Below are positions 17,573 through 25,121 of a DNA stretch of 33,324 nucleotides, piece after piece. Made by a program: the position numbers and the translations under genes. How positions within the stretch are numbered: position 1 is the stretch's first letter; every line of letters begins with the position of its first letter. The notes under the pieces were generated by a model. The model saw only the letters and a list, made by a program, of their open reading frames with translations. It did not search any database and had not been told where the DNA came from. Origin of the DNA: Methylobacterium planeticum (lineage in GTDB: Bacteria > Pseudomonadota > Alphaproteobacteria > Rhizobiales > Beijerinckiaceae); assembly GCF_008806345.1 (NCBI RefSeq), contig NZ_VZZJ01000039.1:1-33324 (forward strand), in the 5' to 3' direction.

Positions 17573-17763
17573 GATTTCGTTGAAAAACTCTGGATGCAAC
17601 CGAAGCGGTGCACCACGCCGCTACATGCGGAGAAAAATTTTTGTCGGGCTTGCGCGGATCGGCCAATACCGGAATGCATGGCACCGAAAGAAGAGAATAC
17701 TTCTCTGTGGTGAGCCTCGGAACGAGGTAGCAGGCGTCGCCTCTGAGTTTTTTCAACACAATC
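17573..17763. repeat. Inverted-repeat (MITE-like or deleted IS) element
   Basis: The left arm GATTTCGTTGAAAAACTC (17573-17590) is mirrored by the right arm GAGTTTTTTCAACACAATC (17745-17763), differing by two substitutions and one extra base. The 154-bp interior has no gene. It may be a miniature element or the two ends of an IS after internal deletion. It begins about 60 bp after the cynS break. Confidence 0.5.
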
Positions 17764-17799
17764 AGCGCAATCCGGACTTGAAAGCTCAGCTGCTGGAGC

Positions 17800-17978
17800 G
17801 TCCGCTTTCGAGATGCCGCCGGGTACCGCTGAACGGCGAAAATGGGCGCGAAGCCGCCGGCCGGAACTGGCCGGAAGCGGTACGTCAGCTTCGAAGACGG
17901 TCTGCCAGAAAAGTCGACACGCTGGTTCCGACCCGATTTGGTCGAAGCAGGCGACGCGCCCGCTTCCTGAAAGCGGAC
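17800..17978. repeat. Intergenic element with GTCCGCTTTC/GAAAGCGGAC ends, copy A
   Basis: Ten-bp perfect inverted ends, 179 bp in total. The interior shares CTGGCCG-AAGC and GACACGCTG-TTC motifs with a similar element at 21486-21626. No coding content was seen. Confidence 0.4.
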
Positions 17979-18072
17979 ACCAGCGATGAAACGTGCTGCG
18001 GTGACGTCTGCAGGCCGCGAAACTGCCTAGCGTACTCCGATGATCCCTCCGACAAAAAACGCAGAACGCCTC

Positions 18073-18087
18073 TAGACGACCGGTCTA
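18073..18087. promoter_or_regulatory. TetR operator TAGAC-N5-GTCTA before the nemR-like gene
   Basis: TAGACGACCGGTCTA is a perfect palindrome in its 5-bp arms and ends 20 nt before the regulator start. Fourteen of its bases recur exactly before the downstream operon at 18762-18775. Autorepression is the likely role. Confidence 0.7.
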
Positions 18088-18107
18088 ATTCGTTCTATCT
18101 CATCGTT

Positions 18108-18710
18108 ATGTCACGCGGCACCGCACATACCGACACCCGCCAGGGGATCCTCGACACCGCCTACGGCCTTGTCGGCGCGAAGGGGTTCTCCGGAGTCGGG
18201 CTCAACGAGATCCTGAGTTCGGCCGGCGTGCCGAAGGGGTCGTTCTACCACTACTTCGGCTCCAAGGAGGCTTTCGGCGAGGCTCTCTTGGCGAACTACT
18301 TCGAAAGCTATCTCGCCGACCTCAACACGACGCTTGCCGAGCCGGGGCTGAGCCATGCCGAGCGCCTGATGAACTACTGGCGCAAATGGCAGGCCACGCA
18401 AGGAAGCATCGACTACCAGCGCAAGTGTCTTGCGGTGAAGCTTGCGGCGGAGGTCTCGGACCTGTCCGAGGCGATGCGCCTTGCCCTTAAGGGTGGCACC
18501 GCCGCGATCATCGAACGGCTGTCGCGATCCATCGCGGCGGGCGTGGCGGAGGGCTCGCTCACGATCGAGAGCGAGCCGCATACGACCGCCGAGGACCTGT
18601 ATCACGTCTGGCTCGGTGCGAGCCTGATGGCCAAGATCGTGCGGACCGACGCACCGTTCGAGGCTGCGATGGGGACGACCCGGCGCATCCTCGGCCTCGC
18701 GTCGCACTGA
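18108..18710 (+). CDS. NemR-like TetR-family redox/electrophile-sensing repressor
   Basis: 200 residues from ATG at 18108. The HTH is clear: TRQGILDTAYGLVGAKGFSG, then ILSSAGVPKGSFYHYFGSKEAFGEALL (residues 35-61). It follows E. coli NemR closely through the ligand domain, for example CLAVKLAAEVSDLSEAMR against CLTVKLSAEVCDLSEDMR. The redox-active Cys106 of NemR corresponds to Cys107 here, and its partner Lys175 to Lys176 in LGASLMAKI. That pair allows derepression by bleach, quinones and aldehydes in E. coli, so a reactive-electrophile sensor is likely here. Comparison is from memory, not computed. The same palindromic box lies before this gene and before the 18841 gene, indicating self-control and control of the next operon. 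Confidence 0.88.
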   Translation: MSRGTAHTDTRQGILDTAYGLVGAKGFSGVGLNEILSSAGVPKGSFYHYFGSKEAFGEALLANYFESYLADLNTTLAEPGLSHAERLMNYWRKWQATQGSIDYQRKCLAVKLAAEVSDLSEAMRLALKGGTAAIIERLSRSIAAGVAEGSLTIESEPHTTAEDLYHVWLGASLMAKIVRTDAPFEAAMGTTRRILGLASH

Positions 18711-18760
18711 TCCACTCGTTCCGACGTTGCCGAGAACGACTTTCTATCACGCCCAGAAAT

Positions 18761-18775
18761 GAGACGACCGGTCTA
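18761..18775. promoter_or_regulatory. Second TetR operator, before the exported-protein/DJ-1 operon
   Basis: GAGACGACCGGTCTA repeats the box at 18073-18087 with one change at the outermost base. It lies 65 nt before the start at 18841, a position suited to promoter repression. Confidence 0.7.
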
Positions 18776-18840
18776 CTCGGCGTGATAGGCAATTAACTTC
18801 CTCGGGCCGGCGGGGAACCGAACTCAGACGGAGAAAGCCC

Positions 18841-19071
18841 ATGCCCCACCACACGAAGACATCTGTAGTCGCCACCCTAACCGTTGCCGGGCTGATGGCG
18901 CTCGTGACCACCCCTGAAGCGACCGCGCAGGAGCGGATCACCCTGGAGACGATCGGCGCGGTCCGTATGGCCCGGTTCGAGGAGGTCCGCGGCGCGAACC
19001 GCGAGCTCCGCCCCGCGCAAGCGGCGCCGGCGCGCGTCCCGGCCGCGGGACGCACCACAAAAGCGCGATAG
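18841..19071 (+). CDS. Small exported protein of unknown function
   Basis: 76 residues after a good GGAGAAA ribosome site. Residues 1-29 are a Sec leader (KTSVVATLTVAGLMALVTTPEATAQ, cleavage after ATA). The mature part of about 47 residues (ERITLETIGAVRMARFEEVRGANRELR) is charged and then Ala/Pro/Arg rich, without cysteines or a known domain. It is the first gene after a NemR-like operator, so it is presumably induced by the same stress as the DJ-1 gene behind it. It might be a short periplasmic stress protein. No family is recognised. Confidence 0.6.
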   Translation: MPHHTKTSVVATLTVAGLMALVTTPEATAQERITLETIGAVRMARFEEVRGANRELRPAQAAPARVPAAGRTTKAR

Positions 19072-19099
19072 CGCCGGCTCGCCTTCCCCAAGCCGGCGC
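19071..19099 (+). terminator. Intercistronic hairpin before the DJ-1 gene
   Basis: GCGCCGGCT and AGCCGGCGC form a perfect 9-bp stem, overlapping the last base of the preceding stop codon. Without a U tract it may tune or stabilise the operon message and not end it. Confidence 0.4.
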
Positions 19100-19173
19100 C
19101 GAGCGCGGGCCTGGCGAACGGCGCGAAACTCAAGACTTTACCCTCACCCAAGCGAAAGACCCGGAGAACGACG

Positions 19174-19857
19174 ATGAAGATCCTGATGGTGCTGACCTCG
19201 CACGACCGACTCGGCGACACCGGCCGGAAGACCGGCTTCTGGCTGGAGGAACTCGCGGCCCCCTACTACGTGTTCAAGGATGCCGGTGCGGAGGTGGTCC
19301 TAGTGTCGCCCGAGGGCGGCCGCCCGCCGCTCGATCCGAAGAGCGCCGAGCCGAGCTTCCAGACCGACACGACGCGCCGCTTCGAAGCCGACGCGGCGGC
19401 CATGGCGGTGCTGTCCGAGACGGCCCGGCTCGATGCCGTCGGCCATGAAGGCTTCGACGCCGTCTTCTACCCCGGCGGGCACGGGCCCCTCTGGGACCTC
19501 GCTGAGGACCCGGCCTCGATCAGGCTGATCGAGACGACGCTCGACGCCGGCAAGCCCATCGCCCTGGTCTGTCATGCCCCCGGCGTCCTGCGCCATGCCA
19601 AGGCTGCCAACGGGAAGCCCCTCGTCGAAGGCCGGAACGTCACCGGCTTCACCAACACCGAAGAGGAGGCCGTCGGCCTCAGCCAGGTGGTTCCGTTCCT
19701 GGTCGAGGACGAACTCAAGCGGAATGGAGGTCTCTACGCCAAAGGTGCTGACTGGGGACCCTTCGTCGTAACGGACGGCCTGCTCATCACCGGCCAGAAC
19801 CCGGCCTCCTCCGGCCCCGCCGCCGAGCATCTCGTCGCACGCCTCGCAAACCGCTGA
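19174..19857 (+). CDS. DJ-1/PfpI (Hsp31-like) family protein
   Basis: 227 residues, cytosolic. It shows the class I glutamine-amidotransferase-like fold of the Hsp31 branch: KTGFWLEELAAPYYVF with the conserved Glu near residue 25, AGAEVVLVSPEGG, FDAVFYPGGHGPLWDL, and the nucleophile elbow LVCHAPGVL with Cys133 and His134. The ending VVTDGLLITGQNPASSG is also typical. Members of this branch act as glutathione-independent glyoxalases (methylglyoxal to lactate), deglycase-like enzymes or chaperones. Placement behind a NemR-like repressor and its operator favours aldehyde detoxification here; that is inference. It lies between a small exported protein and an amidase in the same direction. Confidence 0.9.
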   Translation: MKILMVLTSHDRLGDTGRKTGFWLEELAAPYYVFKDAGAEVVLVSPEGGRPPLDPKSAEPSFQTDTTRRFEADAAAMAVLSETARLDAVGHEGFDAVFYPGGHGPLWDLAEDPASIRLIETTLDAGKPIALVCHAPGVLRHAKAANGKPLVEGRNVTGFTNTEEEAVGLSQVVPFLVEDELKRNGGLYAKGADWGPFVVTDGLLITGQNPASSGPAAEHLVARLANR

Positions 19858-19863
19858 GGACGT

Positions 19864-19883
19864 GGGCGCCCCCGGGGGCGCCC
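19864..19883. repeat. Perfect 20-bp GC palindrome
   Basis: GGGCGCCCCCGGGGGCGCCC, all G and C, 6 nt after the DJ-1 stop codon. As RNA it would form a very tight hairpin and could reduce expression of the amidase downstream. Confidence 0.6.
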
Positions 19884-19970
19884 GCACACGACCGCCCCCC
19901 AACCCATGATCGTCGCCCGGCCGAGCCAGGGCGATCCGCCCGCATCGGCGACCTCGAAGGATCCCAGCCC

Positions 19971-21380
19971 ATGGCCACCGACATCGTCTTCTCGGACGCG
20001 ACCCGGCTCGCCGAATTGATCCGCACCCGGCAGGTCTCGCCAGTCGAGGTCGTGCAGGCGCACCTCGACCGCATCGAGGCGGTCGACCCCAAGGTCAACG
20101 CCATCGTCACGGTCGCGCAGGATGCGCTCGCCGCGGCGAAGGACGCGGAGGCAGCGGTCATGGCGGGCGGCCAGCTCGGGCCTCTGCACGGCGTGCCGTT
20201 CACCGTGAAGGATTCGATCGACACGGCGGGCGTCCTCACCCAGCGCGGCTCGCCGATCTTCAAGGGCCGCACACCCGACGCCGACGCGACCAGCGTCGCA
20301 CGCATGAAGAAGGCCGGCGGCATCCTGCTCGCGAAGACCAACCTTCCTGAGTTCTCCTACTGGATCAAGAGCGACAACCTGCTCTCCGGCCGCTCGAACA
20401 ACCCCTAGGACCTTGAGCGCACGCCAGGCGGATCGAGCGGCGGCGAGTCGGCGGCCATCGCGGCTGGCATGTCGCCGCTGGGCCTCGGCACCGATCTCGC
20501 CATCTCGGTGCGCGGCCCGGCCGCCCAGACCGGCATCGTCTCGCTCAAAGCCACCCACGGGCGCGTGCCGATGACCGGCATCTGGCCGCGGGCGCCCCGC
20601 CGCTTCTGGCACGTTGGCCCGATGGCGCGCAGCATCCGCGATCTTGCGCTCGCCTTCTCGCAACTGGCCGGCTCCGATGGACTGGACGCCTTCGCGATCA
20701 GCAACGTCCCGTTCGATGCCGGCATCGGCGCCGCGCCGGACCGCAAGCTCCGCGTCGGCTGGATGGTCGGGCCAGGGTTCGGCCCCATCGACACGGAGGT
20801 CGCGGCGACGGTGCGCGCGGCGGCCGCGGCCCTCAAGGGCGAGGGTCACCACGTGGAGGAGGTGCGCATCCCGGCGCTGGAGCGCGACTTCGCCCTCGAC
20901 GTGTTCAACAAGCTCCACGTCATGGAGATGAAGCCCGCCTTCCGGGAGGCGATTGTTGGCCGTCCCGAGGACGAGATCTACAAGATGGTCAGGACCATGC
21001 TGTCGCTGCCCGACACGTCGATTGAGGACTACGTCGCGGCCGAGCAGGCGGCGGAGCGGCTCCGTGACGGCTATGCCGCCTACTTCCGGGACCACGACGT
21101 CCTCCTGACCCCGGTGCTGCCCGTCCCGGCGCACAGGCACGGCATCCAGGAACTCGTTGTCAACGGCGAGACCGTCGACCTGACCTACCTGCAAGGTGCG
21201 ACTGTGCCCCTCAACGTGACGGGCCTGCCGGGCCTGTCAATGCGCTTCGGGACGAGCCGCGAGGGTCTGCCAATCAACGTGCAGCTGGTGGGCAGCTGGC
21301 AGGCGGAGACCACGATCCTGCACGCCGCCTCGGTGCTGGAGGGCGTGAGCCCGGTCCGCGGCCTGCACGCAAGCCTCTGA
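19971..21380 (+). pseudogene. Amidase (amidase-signature family) interrupted by an amber codon
   Basis: The full frame would encode 469 residues plus one stop codon. Codon 146 (20406-20408) is TAG in SNNP-stop-DLERTPGGSSGGE; family members have Trp there (NNPWD), so TGG to TAG is likely. The same frame runs on to 21380. The amidase-signature triad is otherwise recognisable: Lys80 in FTVKDSID, the cis-Ser in GGSSGGE, and the nucleophile Ser in GTDLAISVRGP, where AIS replaces the common GGS. Such enzymes hydrolyse linear amides. The N-terminal product alone has only the Lys. A restart at 20469 would lack Lys80. It is last in the NemR-box operon. Confidence 0.87.
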
Positions 21381-21393
21381 CCGGAGGGAACCT

Positions 21394-21420
21394 GCCGGGG
21401 AGCGCCACGCGGTCCCCGGC
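21394..21420 (+). terminator. Hairpin after the amidase gene
   Basis: GCCGGGGA and TCCCCGGC arms with an 11-nt loop begin 13 nt after the stop codon. It is a probable operon terminator without a clear U tract. Confidence 0.5.
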
Positions 21421-21485
21421 CATGAGCGGACGTCGCATGGCTGATAATGGGAGCGCAGCGGACAACCCCCGCTTCCCGAGCAAAC

Positions 21486-21626
21486 GTCCGCTTTTTGTGT
21501 TTTGGTTTCAGAGACCGGACAGGCAGGAAACCACCCACCTTAGACGCTCGAGGGGCCGTCTACAGCAGCAGGATCTGGCCGAAAGCCGCCGGCCTGCTTT
21601 GGAGCAACCGAAGCAGTGAAGCGGAC
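21486..21626. repeat. Intergenic element with GTCCGCTT/AAGCGGAC ends, copy B
   Basis: Eight-bp perfect inverted ends, 141 bp in total. Interior motifs such as CTGGCCGAAAGC and GGACACGCTGCTTC echo copy A at 17800-17978. No coding content was seen. Confidence 0.4.
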
Positions 21627-21821
21627 ACGCTGCTTCTGAGCCAACCTTGTGCATTGACGCGGACGGAGAGTTTACGCGGGACGTGAGGCGTGCGCGTCTG
21701 GGAGGTGACGCAGACGTCGTGCGTGCTTCTCGATGCCGTCGAGACGGCGCGGCTTGCCGTGATCGCCGGACACCGCTCTCGGCCGCTTAAGTACATCGGC
21801 CGGTCCTGACAGCTCTGAGCA

Positions 21822-22502
21822 TCACTGTGGCGGTGTGAGTCCGTCCTTGCCGACGGCGACCCGCACTGCCGTCAGCTTGTCTCCGTCGCGCTCAGCCGTG
21901 AGGAATATCTTGCCGCCCGCCTGCACGATCCCCCTGTCGGCCGGCTCGTAGGCCACGATCTGTGCCTGCGGCGGCACGAGGATCGTCAGGGACTGATTCT
22001 TGCCGAAGGTTACAACGAGCGTCGTCGCACCGCCCGCTCCCGCGCGGCCGGAGACTGTGCCGTTCGTCATCGCGCTCTTCACCCTTGGCCCGGCACCGGA
22101 ATTCGTCTTCACAGTGCCGTTCGTCATCGCGCTCTTCACCCGCGCGCCGCCGGCCAGCGTGTCCGGGATCGTGTCCCAGTCGCGATGCCCCTCGCCGGTG
22201 CCGCGCATCGACTCGGGGAAGATGTGGACTTCCAAAGCCGTGGGTGGATTGTCGCCCTTGGTGGCGGTGCCGATGAAGCTACCATCGGTGATGGCATCGA
22301 GACTCGAACGGACAAGAGACGCGTACCGGGTCTGGGGCGTCAGAGCGATCGTTTCCGTCTGGCCCTCGATCGTTCTGATCGAGACCTTGTCTGGTTCGAC
22401 CGTCTCGATCGTACCCCTCACGCGCTCGATCTGCGGTGCGGCATGTACCGTATGCGGAAGCGCCAGCAGACCGGCGAGGATGGTTATCGCCAGGTGTTTC
22501 AT
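21822..22502 (-). CDS. Exported OB-like protein with tandem internal repeat
   Basis: 226 residues; ATG at 22502 is chosen because AGGAGG lies 4 nt upstream. The leader MKHLAITILAGLLALPHTVHA is a clear Sec signal. Residues about 25-95 (IERVRGTIETVEPDKVSIRTIEGQTETIALTPQTRYA) are beta-rich and resemble DUF5666/OB-type exported proteins. The middle carries two copies of RVKSAMTNGTV, 19 residues apart. The end (TTLVVTFGKNQSLTILVPPQAQIVAYEPADRG, GDKLTAVRVAVGKDG) returns to beta structure. Probably a periplasmic binding or stress protein; function unknown. It lies 92 bp after the MBL-fold gene on the same strand and may share its transcript. Confidence 0.75.
   Translation of the reverse strand: MKHLAITILAGLLALPHTVHAAPQIERVRGTIETVEPDKVSIRTIEGQTETIALTPQTRYASLVRSSLDAITDGSFIGTATKGDNPPTALEVHIFPESMRGTGEGHRDWDTIPDTLAGGARVKSAMTNGTVKTNSGAGPRVKSAMTNGTVSGRAGAGGATTLVVTFGKNQSLTILVPPQAQIVAYEPADRGIVQAGGKIFLTAERDGDKLTAVRVAVGKDGLTPPQ
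22057..22141 (-). repeat. Two identical 28-bp direct repeats inside the OB-like gene
   Basis: The repeats occupy 22057-22084 and 22114-22141, a period of 57 bp (19 codons), so the reading frame is kept. They encode the duplicated RVKSAMTNGTV segment. Identity at the DNA level suggests a recent duplication. Confidence 0.8.
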
Positions 22503-22594
22503 CAAACCTCCTGATCATGAACGCGGATGCTGACGTGTGGTGGCAGGCCACGCCGACAGCGCGGGCATTGGCCAAAGACCTTCATCTCTCTTGT

Positions 22595-23581
22595 CTAGAC
22601 CACTGGGCTCCACTGGATCGGGACGAATCTGTACCCCTCCGCGCCTTTCAGGATATGGCCTGCCGCCGGGAACGGAGCGTGGTAGAACGACACCTGCAGG
22701 CGCTCCGCCGCGGCTAAGTCCAGCATCTTCACGCGGGTCTCTCGAGCCTGCTCAGCGTCCATATCGAACACTGCCGACCAGCCTGGATTGCGCACGAAGA
22801 GCGCCGGATGATTGGCCGTGTCACCCATGATCAGCTGCCTGGCCGAGCCTGAGGTGAGCATGAACGCCGTGTGGCCGGGCAAATGCCCAGGGGCGGCTAC
22901 GGCAATCAGCGACGGCACCACCTCCTGGCCGGCGACGAAGCGCTTCACTTCCCCCGTCATCGGACCGAACACGCGGCGCGTCGCCGCGAAGGTCGGCTTC
23001 CACCCGTCTGCCGCCTGCGCCATCCGGGCGTCGTCGGTCCAAAACGCCCACTCCGCCTCGGGTACGTGGACCTGCGCCTTCGGGAAGACCGCCGTACCGT
23101 CCTTGCGGCGGATGCCGCCGATGTGGTCCGGGTGGAAATGACTGATCACGATGTCATCCACGGTCGCGGGGTCGAAGCCCGCGGCGCGGAAGTTCGTCAT
23201 CCAGTGGCCGGTGGTCGGCGGGCCGTTGTCGGCAAACCCAGTGTTTACCAGAACCGTGCGGCCTCCGATCCGCAGCACGACGGACGTGAAGGTCAGAGGC
23301 AGTGTGTCCGCGGGGAGGAATGCATCCTCCATCGCCTTCTTCAGCTCGCCCGCCGGCGCGTTAGGGATGAAGCCGTCGAGCGAGCGCATGGCGAAGCCAT
23401 CGTTAATCGCCGTCATCTCGACCGCACCGACCTTGTAGCGGTAGAAGCCCGGCGCCTGGCCCGAGCTGGACGTCGGCGCCTGGGCCGAGGCGGCATAGGG
23501 CACCGCGAGGGGAACGGCCGCGAGCGCGGCGGCGCAAGCGGGCTGGGCGGCCACAGCCAGAACGGTTCGTCTCGTCACCAT
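22595..23581 (-). CDS. Tat-exported metallo-beta-lactamase-fold hydrolase
   Basis: 328 residues. The start MVTRRTVLAVAA at 23581 is preferred over a longer frame from 23713 because it begins a twin-arginine-like leader (TRR, hydrophobic core, ASA cleavage near residue 33). The MBL motif HFHPDHIGG supplies His148, His150, Asp152 and His153. Later ligands are in PGHLPGHTAFML and MGDTANHP, and a C-terminal His lies in FYHAPFPAAGH. The first strand has VNTG in place of the usual VDTG. The architecture is that of lactonase-like MBL proteins (AHL lactonase or similar) with two metal ions; the substrate is unknown. Follows a small exported protein and two alpha/beta hydrolases in one direction. Confidence 0.88.
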   Translation of the reverse strand: MVTRRTVLAVAAQPACAAALAAVPLAVPYAASAQAPTSSSGQAPGFYRYKVGAVEMTAINDGFAMRSLDGFIPNAPAGELKKAMEDAFLPADTLPLTFTSVVLRIGGRTVLVNTGFADNGPPTTGHWMTNFRAAGFDPATVDDIVISHFHPDHIGGIRRKDGTAVFPKAQVHVPEAEWAFWTDDARMAQAADGWKPTFAATRRVFGPMTGEVKRFVAGQEVVPSLIAVAAPGHLPGHTAFMLTSGSARQLIMGDTANHPALFVRNPGWSAVFDMDAEQARETRVKMLDLAAAERLQVSFYHAPFPAAGHILKGAEGYRFVPIQWSPVV

Positions 23582-23672
23582 CGAAGGTTTCCCGGTCGCT
23601 ACGGCGGTTCTCAGACGGTCGAGACCACCGCTTTCTTCCACGTCATGATGCGCGCTCGAAGACGCGCACCGC

Positions 23673-23909
23673 TTACGGCTTCGCCGCCTCGGCGACGGGC
23701 TTCCACGCCGCACCGTCCTTCGGGTGAATGTCCCAGTTCGTCCGCAGCGGCAGGCCGATGATCTTGCTCATCTGAGGGCTGACATCGGCGGGCACCGGCA
23801 CAGACTTGGCCGGAACCTGGAGCGGGGCGGCCTGCTGCGCCATGACAGGACTAGCGGCGAGCGCTGCCACCAGCGCCGTGCCGATTGCGATCGGTGTCTT
23901 CCTGATCAT
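23673..23909 (-). CDS. Small exported protein, possibly a detached hydrolase N-terminus
   Basis: 78 residues with GAGGGCAGG upstream. The leader MIRKTPIAIGTALVAALAASPVMA is a standard Sec signal. The remainder, VPAKSVPVPADVSPQMSKIIGLPLRTNWDIHPKDGAAWKPVAEAAKP, resembles the opening of exported alpha/beta hydrolases or acetyl esterases (VPxTVSPxMQxxI, then W near an active-site lid), but no hydrolase core follows before the stop. It may be a true small periplasmic protein or the remains of a larger esterase. It is translated 19 bp after the MetX-like gene, so it is clearly within that operon. Confidence 0.6.
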   Translation of the reverse strand: MIRKTPIAIGTALVAALAASPVMAQQAAPLQVPAKSVPVPADVSPQMSKIIGLPLRTNWDIHPKDGAAWKPVAEAAKP

Positions 23910-23928
23910 CGCCTGCCCTCTGGCTGTC

Positions 23929-25068
23929 TCAGCGGCCGCGCGGCCCGGCCGCGTCCAGAAAGTCCCGGACGGTCCGGTTCATGTAATCCACATCCGCAGC
24001 CTTGGTCGCGGTCGCCGTCGTGTGACCCTGCACGGAAGGAACGGCGACGACGCTCGCCTGCGGGATGTACCCGCCGGCCTCGCGCGCCTCCTCGACCGGG
24101 TTGTAGAGGTCTAGGTTGCCGCCGGTGATGATCAGCGTTCGCGCCTTGATCGCGGCGAGTGCCTTCAGGTGATCGCCCGAGAAGCCCGGCGTTTCGCCAA
24201 TGTTGTGCCGGTCGTAGGCCCAGGTCTGTGCGATCCAGTCGTTGGCGTCGAAGCCGGTCTTCAGCACTGCTTCCTCCTGACCCTGGATCCACGGCAGGAT
24301 GTCGAGCGGCCGCGGAGCGATCCCGCGCAGCGCCTCCGGCGTTCGAGCGGCTAGTACCTGGAGGATGTCGGCGCGCAGCCGCCAGCCCTGCTCGGGCTGC
24401 CGGTCGTAGGCGCCGTCCTTGAAGGCGGGATCGAGCATTAGCGCCTTGCGGGTCGCCTCGTTGACCGCGATAGACCACGGCGCGGTGCGCGCCATCGGCG
24501 TCAGGGCGATCAGCGTGTCCATGAAGCCGGGATGGCTCACGCCCCATTGCAGCGCCTGCATGCCACCCATGGAGGCGCCCGCCACCGCAACGAGGTGCGT
24601 GATGCCCAGATGATCGAGGAGACGCTTAGGGCTCTCCACCATGTCGCGGATACCGAAGTGCGGGAAGGCCGTCCCGTGCCGGCTCACGCTGTTGCTCGGG
24701 CTGGTGGTGAGCCCGTTGCCGATCGCGTCGCTGGCGACGATGAAGTACTTGTTCGTGTCGAGCGCCTTGCCTGGCCCGATCAGGAAGTCGATGCGGTGGT
24801 GATTGCCGCCGATAGCCGTGGTCGTCAGGATCGCGTTGGACTTGTCGGCATTCAGCGTCCCGTGCGTGACATAGGAGATCGCGAAGTCCTTGATGGTGTC
24901 GCCGCCCTCCAGCGGCAGATCCACCATCCGGTAGAGTTGGTGCTGCGGCGCGTCGAGCCCGTGGGCGGAGGCGATGGGCACTCCGAGCAGCGCTGCTGCG
25001 AGCATTGCTCCGCCCAGACCCGCGCGAAGTCCCCGCGTCCGCCGCCCGCTCACACTGAATCCGCCCAT
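23929..25068 (-). CDS. Exported MetX-like alpha/beta hydrolase
   Basis: 379 residues from ATG at 25068, which has GAGG 6 nt upstream; an ATG two codons earlier sits directly on that site. The leader carries RRTR before a hydrophobic core ending ASA, so it is probably periplasmic. The core matches the homoserine O-acetyltransferase branch of alpha/beta hydrolases: YVTHGTLNADKSNAIL, oxyanion region, nucleophile elbow GASMGGMQALQW (Ser166), Asp in ITGGNLDLYNP and His in VQGHTTAT. True MetX works in the cytosol in methionine synthesis. Export and context argue for a different ester or acyl substrate. It lies in the minus-strand run of exported hydrolases, 53 bp after the Abhydrolase_10 gene. Confidence 0.87.
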   Translation of the reverse strand: MGGFSVSGRRTRGLRAGLGGAMLAAALLGVPIASAHGLDAPQHQLYRMVDLPLEGGDTIKDFAISYVTHGTLNADKSNAILTTTAIGGNHHRIDFLIGPGKALDTNKYFIVASDAIGNGLTTSPSNSVSRHGTAFPHFGIRDMVESPKRLLDHLGITHLVAVAGASMGGMQALQWGVSHPGFMDTLIALTPMARTAPWSIAVNEATRKALMLDPAFKDGAYDRQPEQGWRLRADILQVLAARTPEALRGIAPRPLDILPWIQGQEEAVLKTGFDANDWIAQTWAYDRHNIGETPGFSGDHLKALAAIKARTLIITGGNLDLYNPVEEAREAGGYIPQASVVAVPSVQGHTTATATKAADVDYMNRTVRDFLDAAGPRGR

Positions 25069-25121
25069 CGTCATCCTCGCTGGCGCACAGCCGAACCATC
25101 GGTGCGCCTATTCCTGAATTG

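Larger units (their letters stand above)
17512..18107. other. Repeat-rich debris between cynS fragment and tetR
   Basis: Nearly 600 bp without a convincing gene. It contains an inverted-repeat element (17573-17763), a second element with GTCCGCTTTC ends (17800-17978) and the operator of the regulator at 18108. A long frame starting at 17565 merely runs into the tetR gene and is not a real N-terminus. Confidence 0.55.
21381..21821. other. Intergenic region with repeat element, no gene
   Basis: About 440 bp between convergent operons. It holds the hairpin at 21394 and the GTCCGCTT element at 21486-21626. The remaining frames look non-coding. Confidence 0.5.

Noticed and set aside
17565..18107. 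N-terminal extension of the TetR regulator from 17565
   Set aside because: It crosses the inverted-repeat element and the operator, while the ATG at 18108 begins exactly where TetR homology begins.
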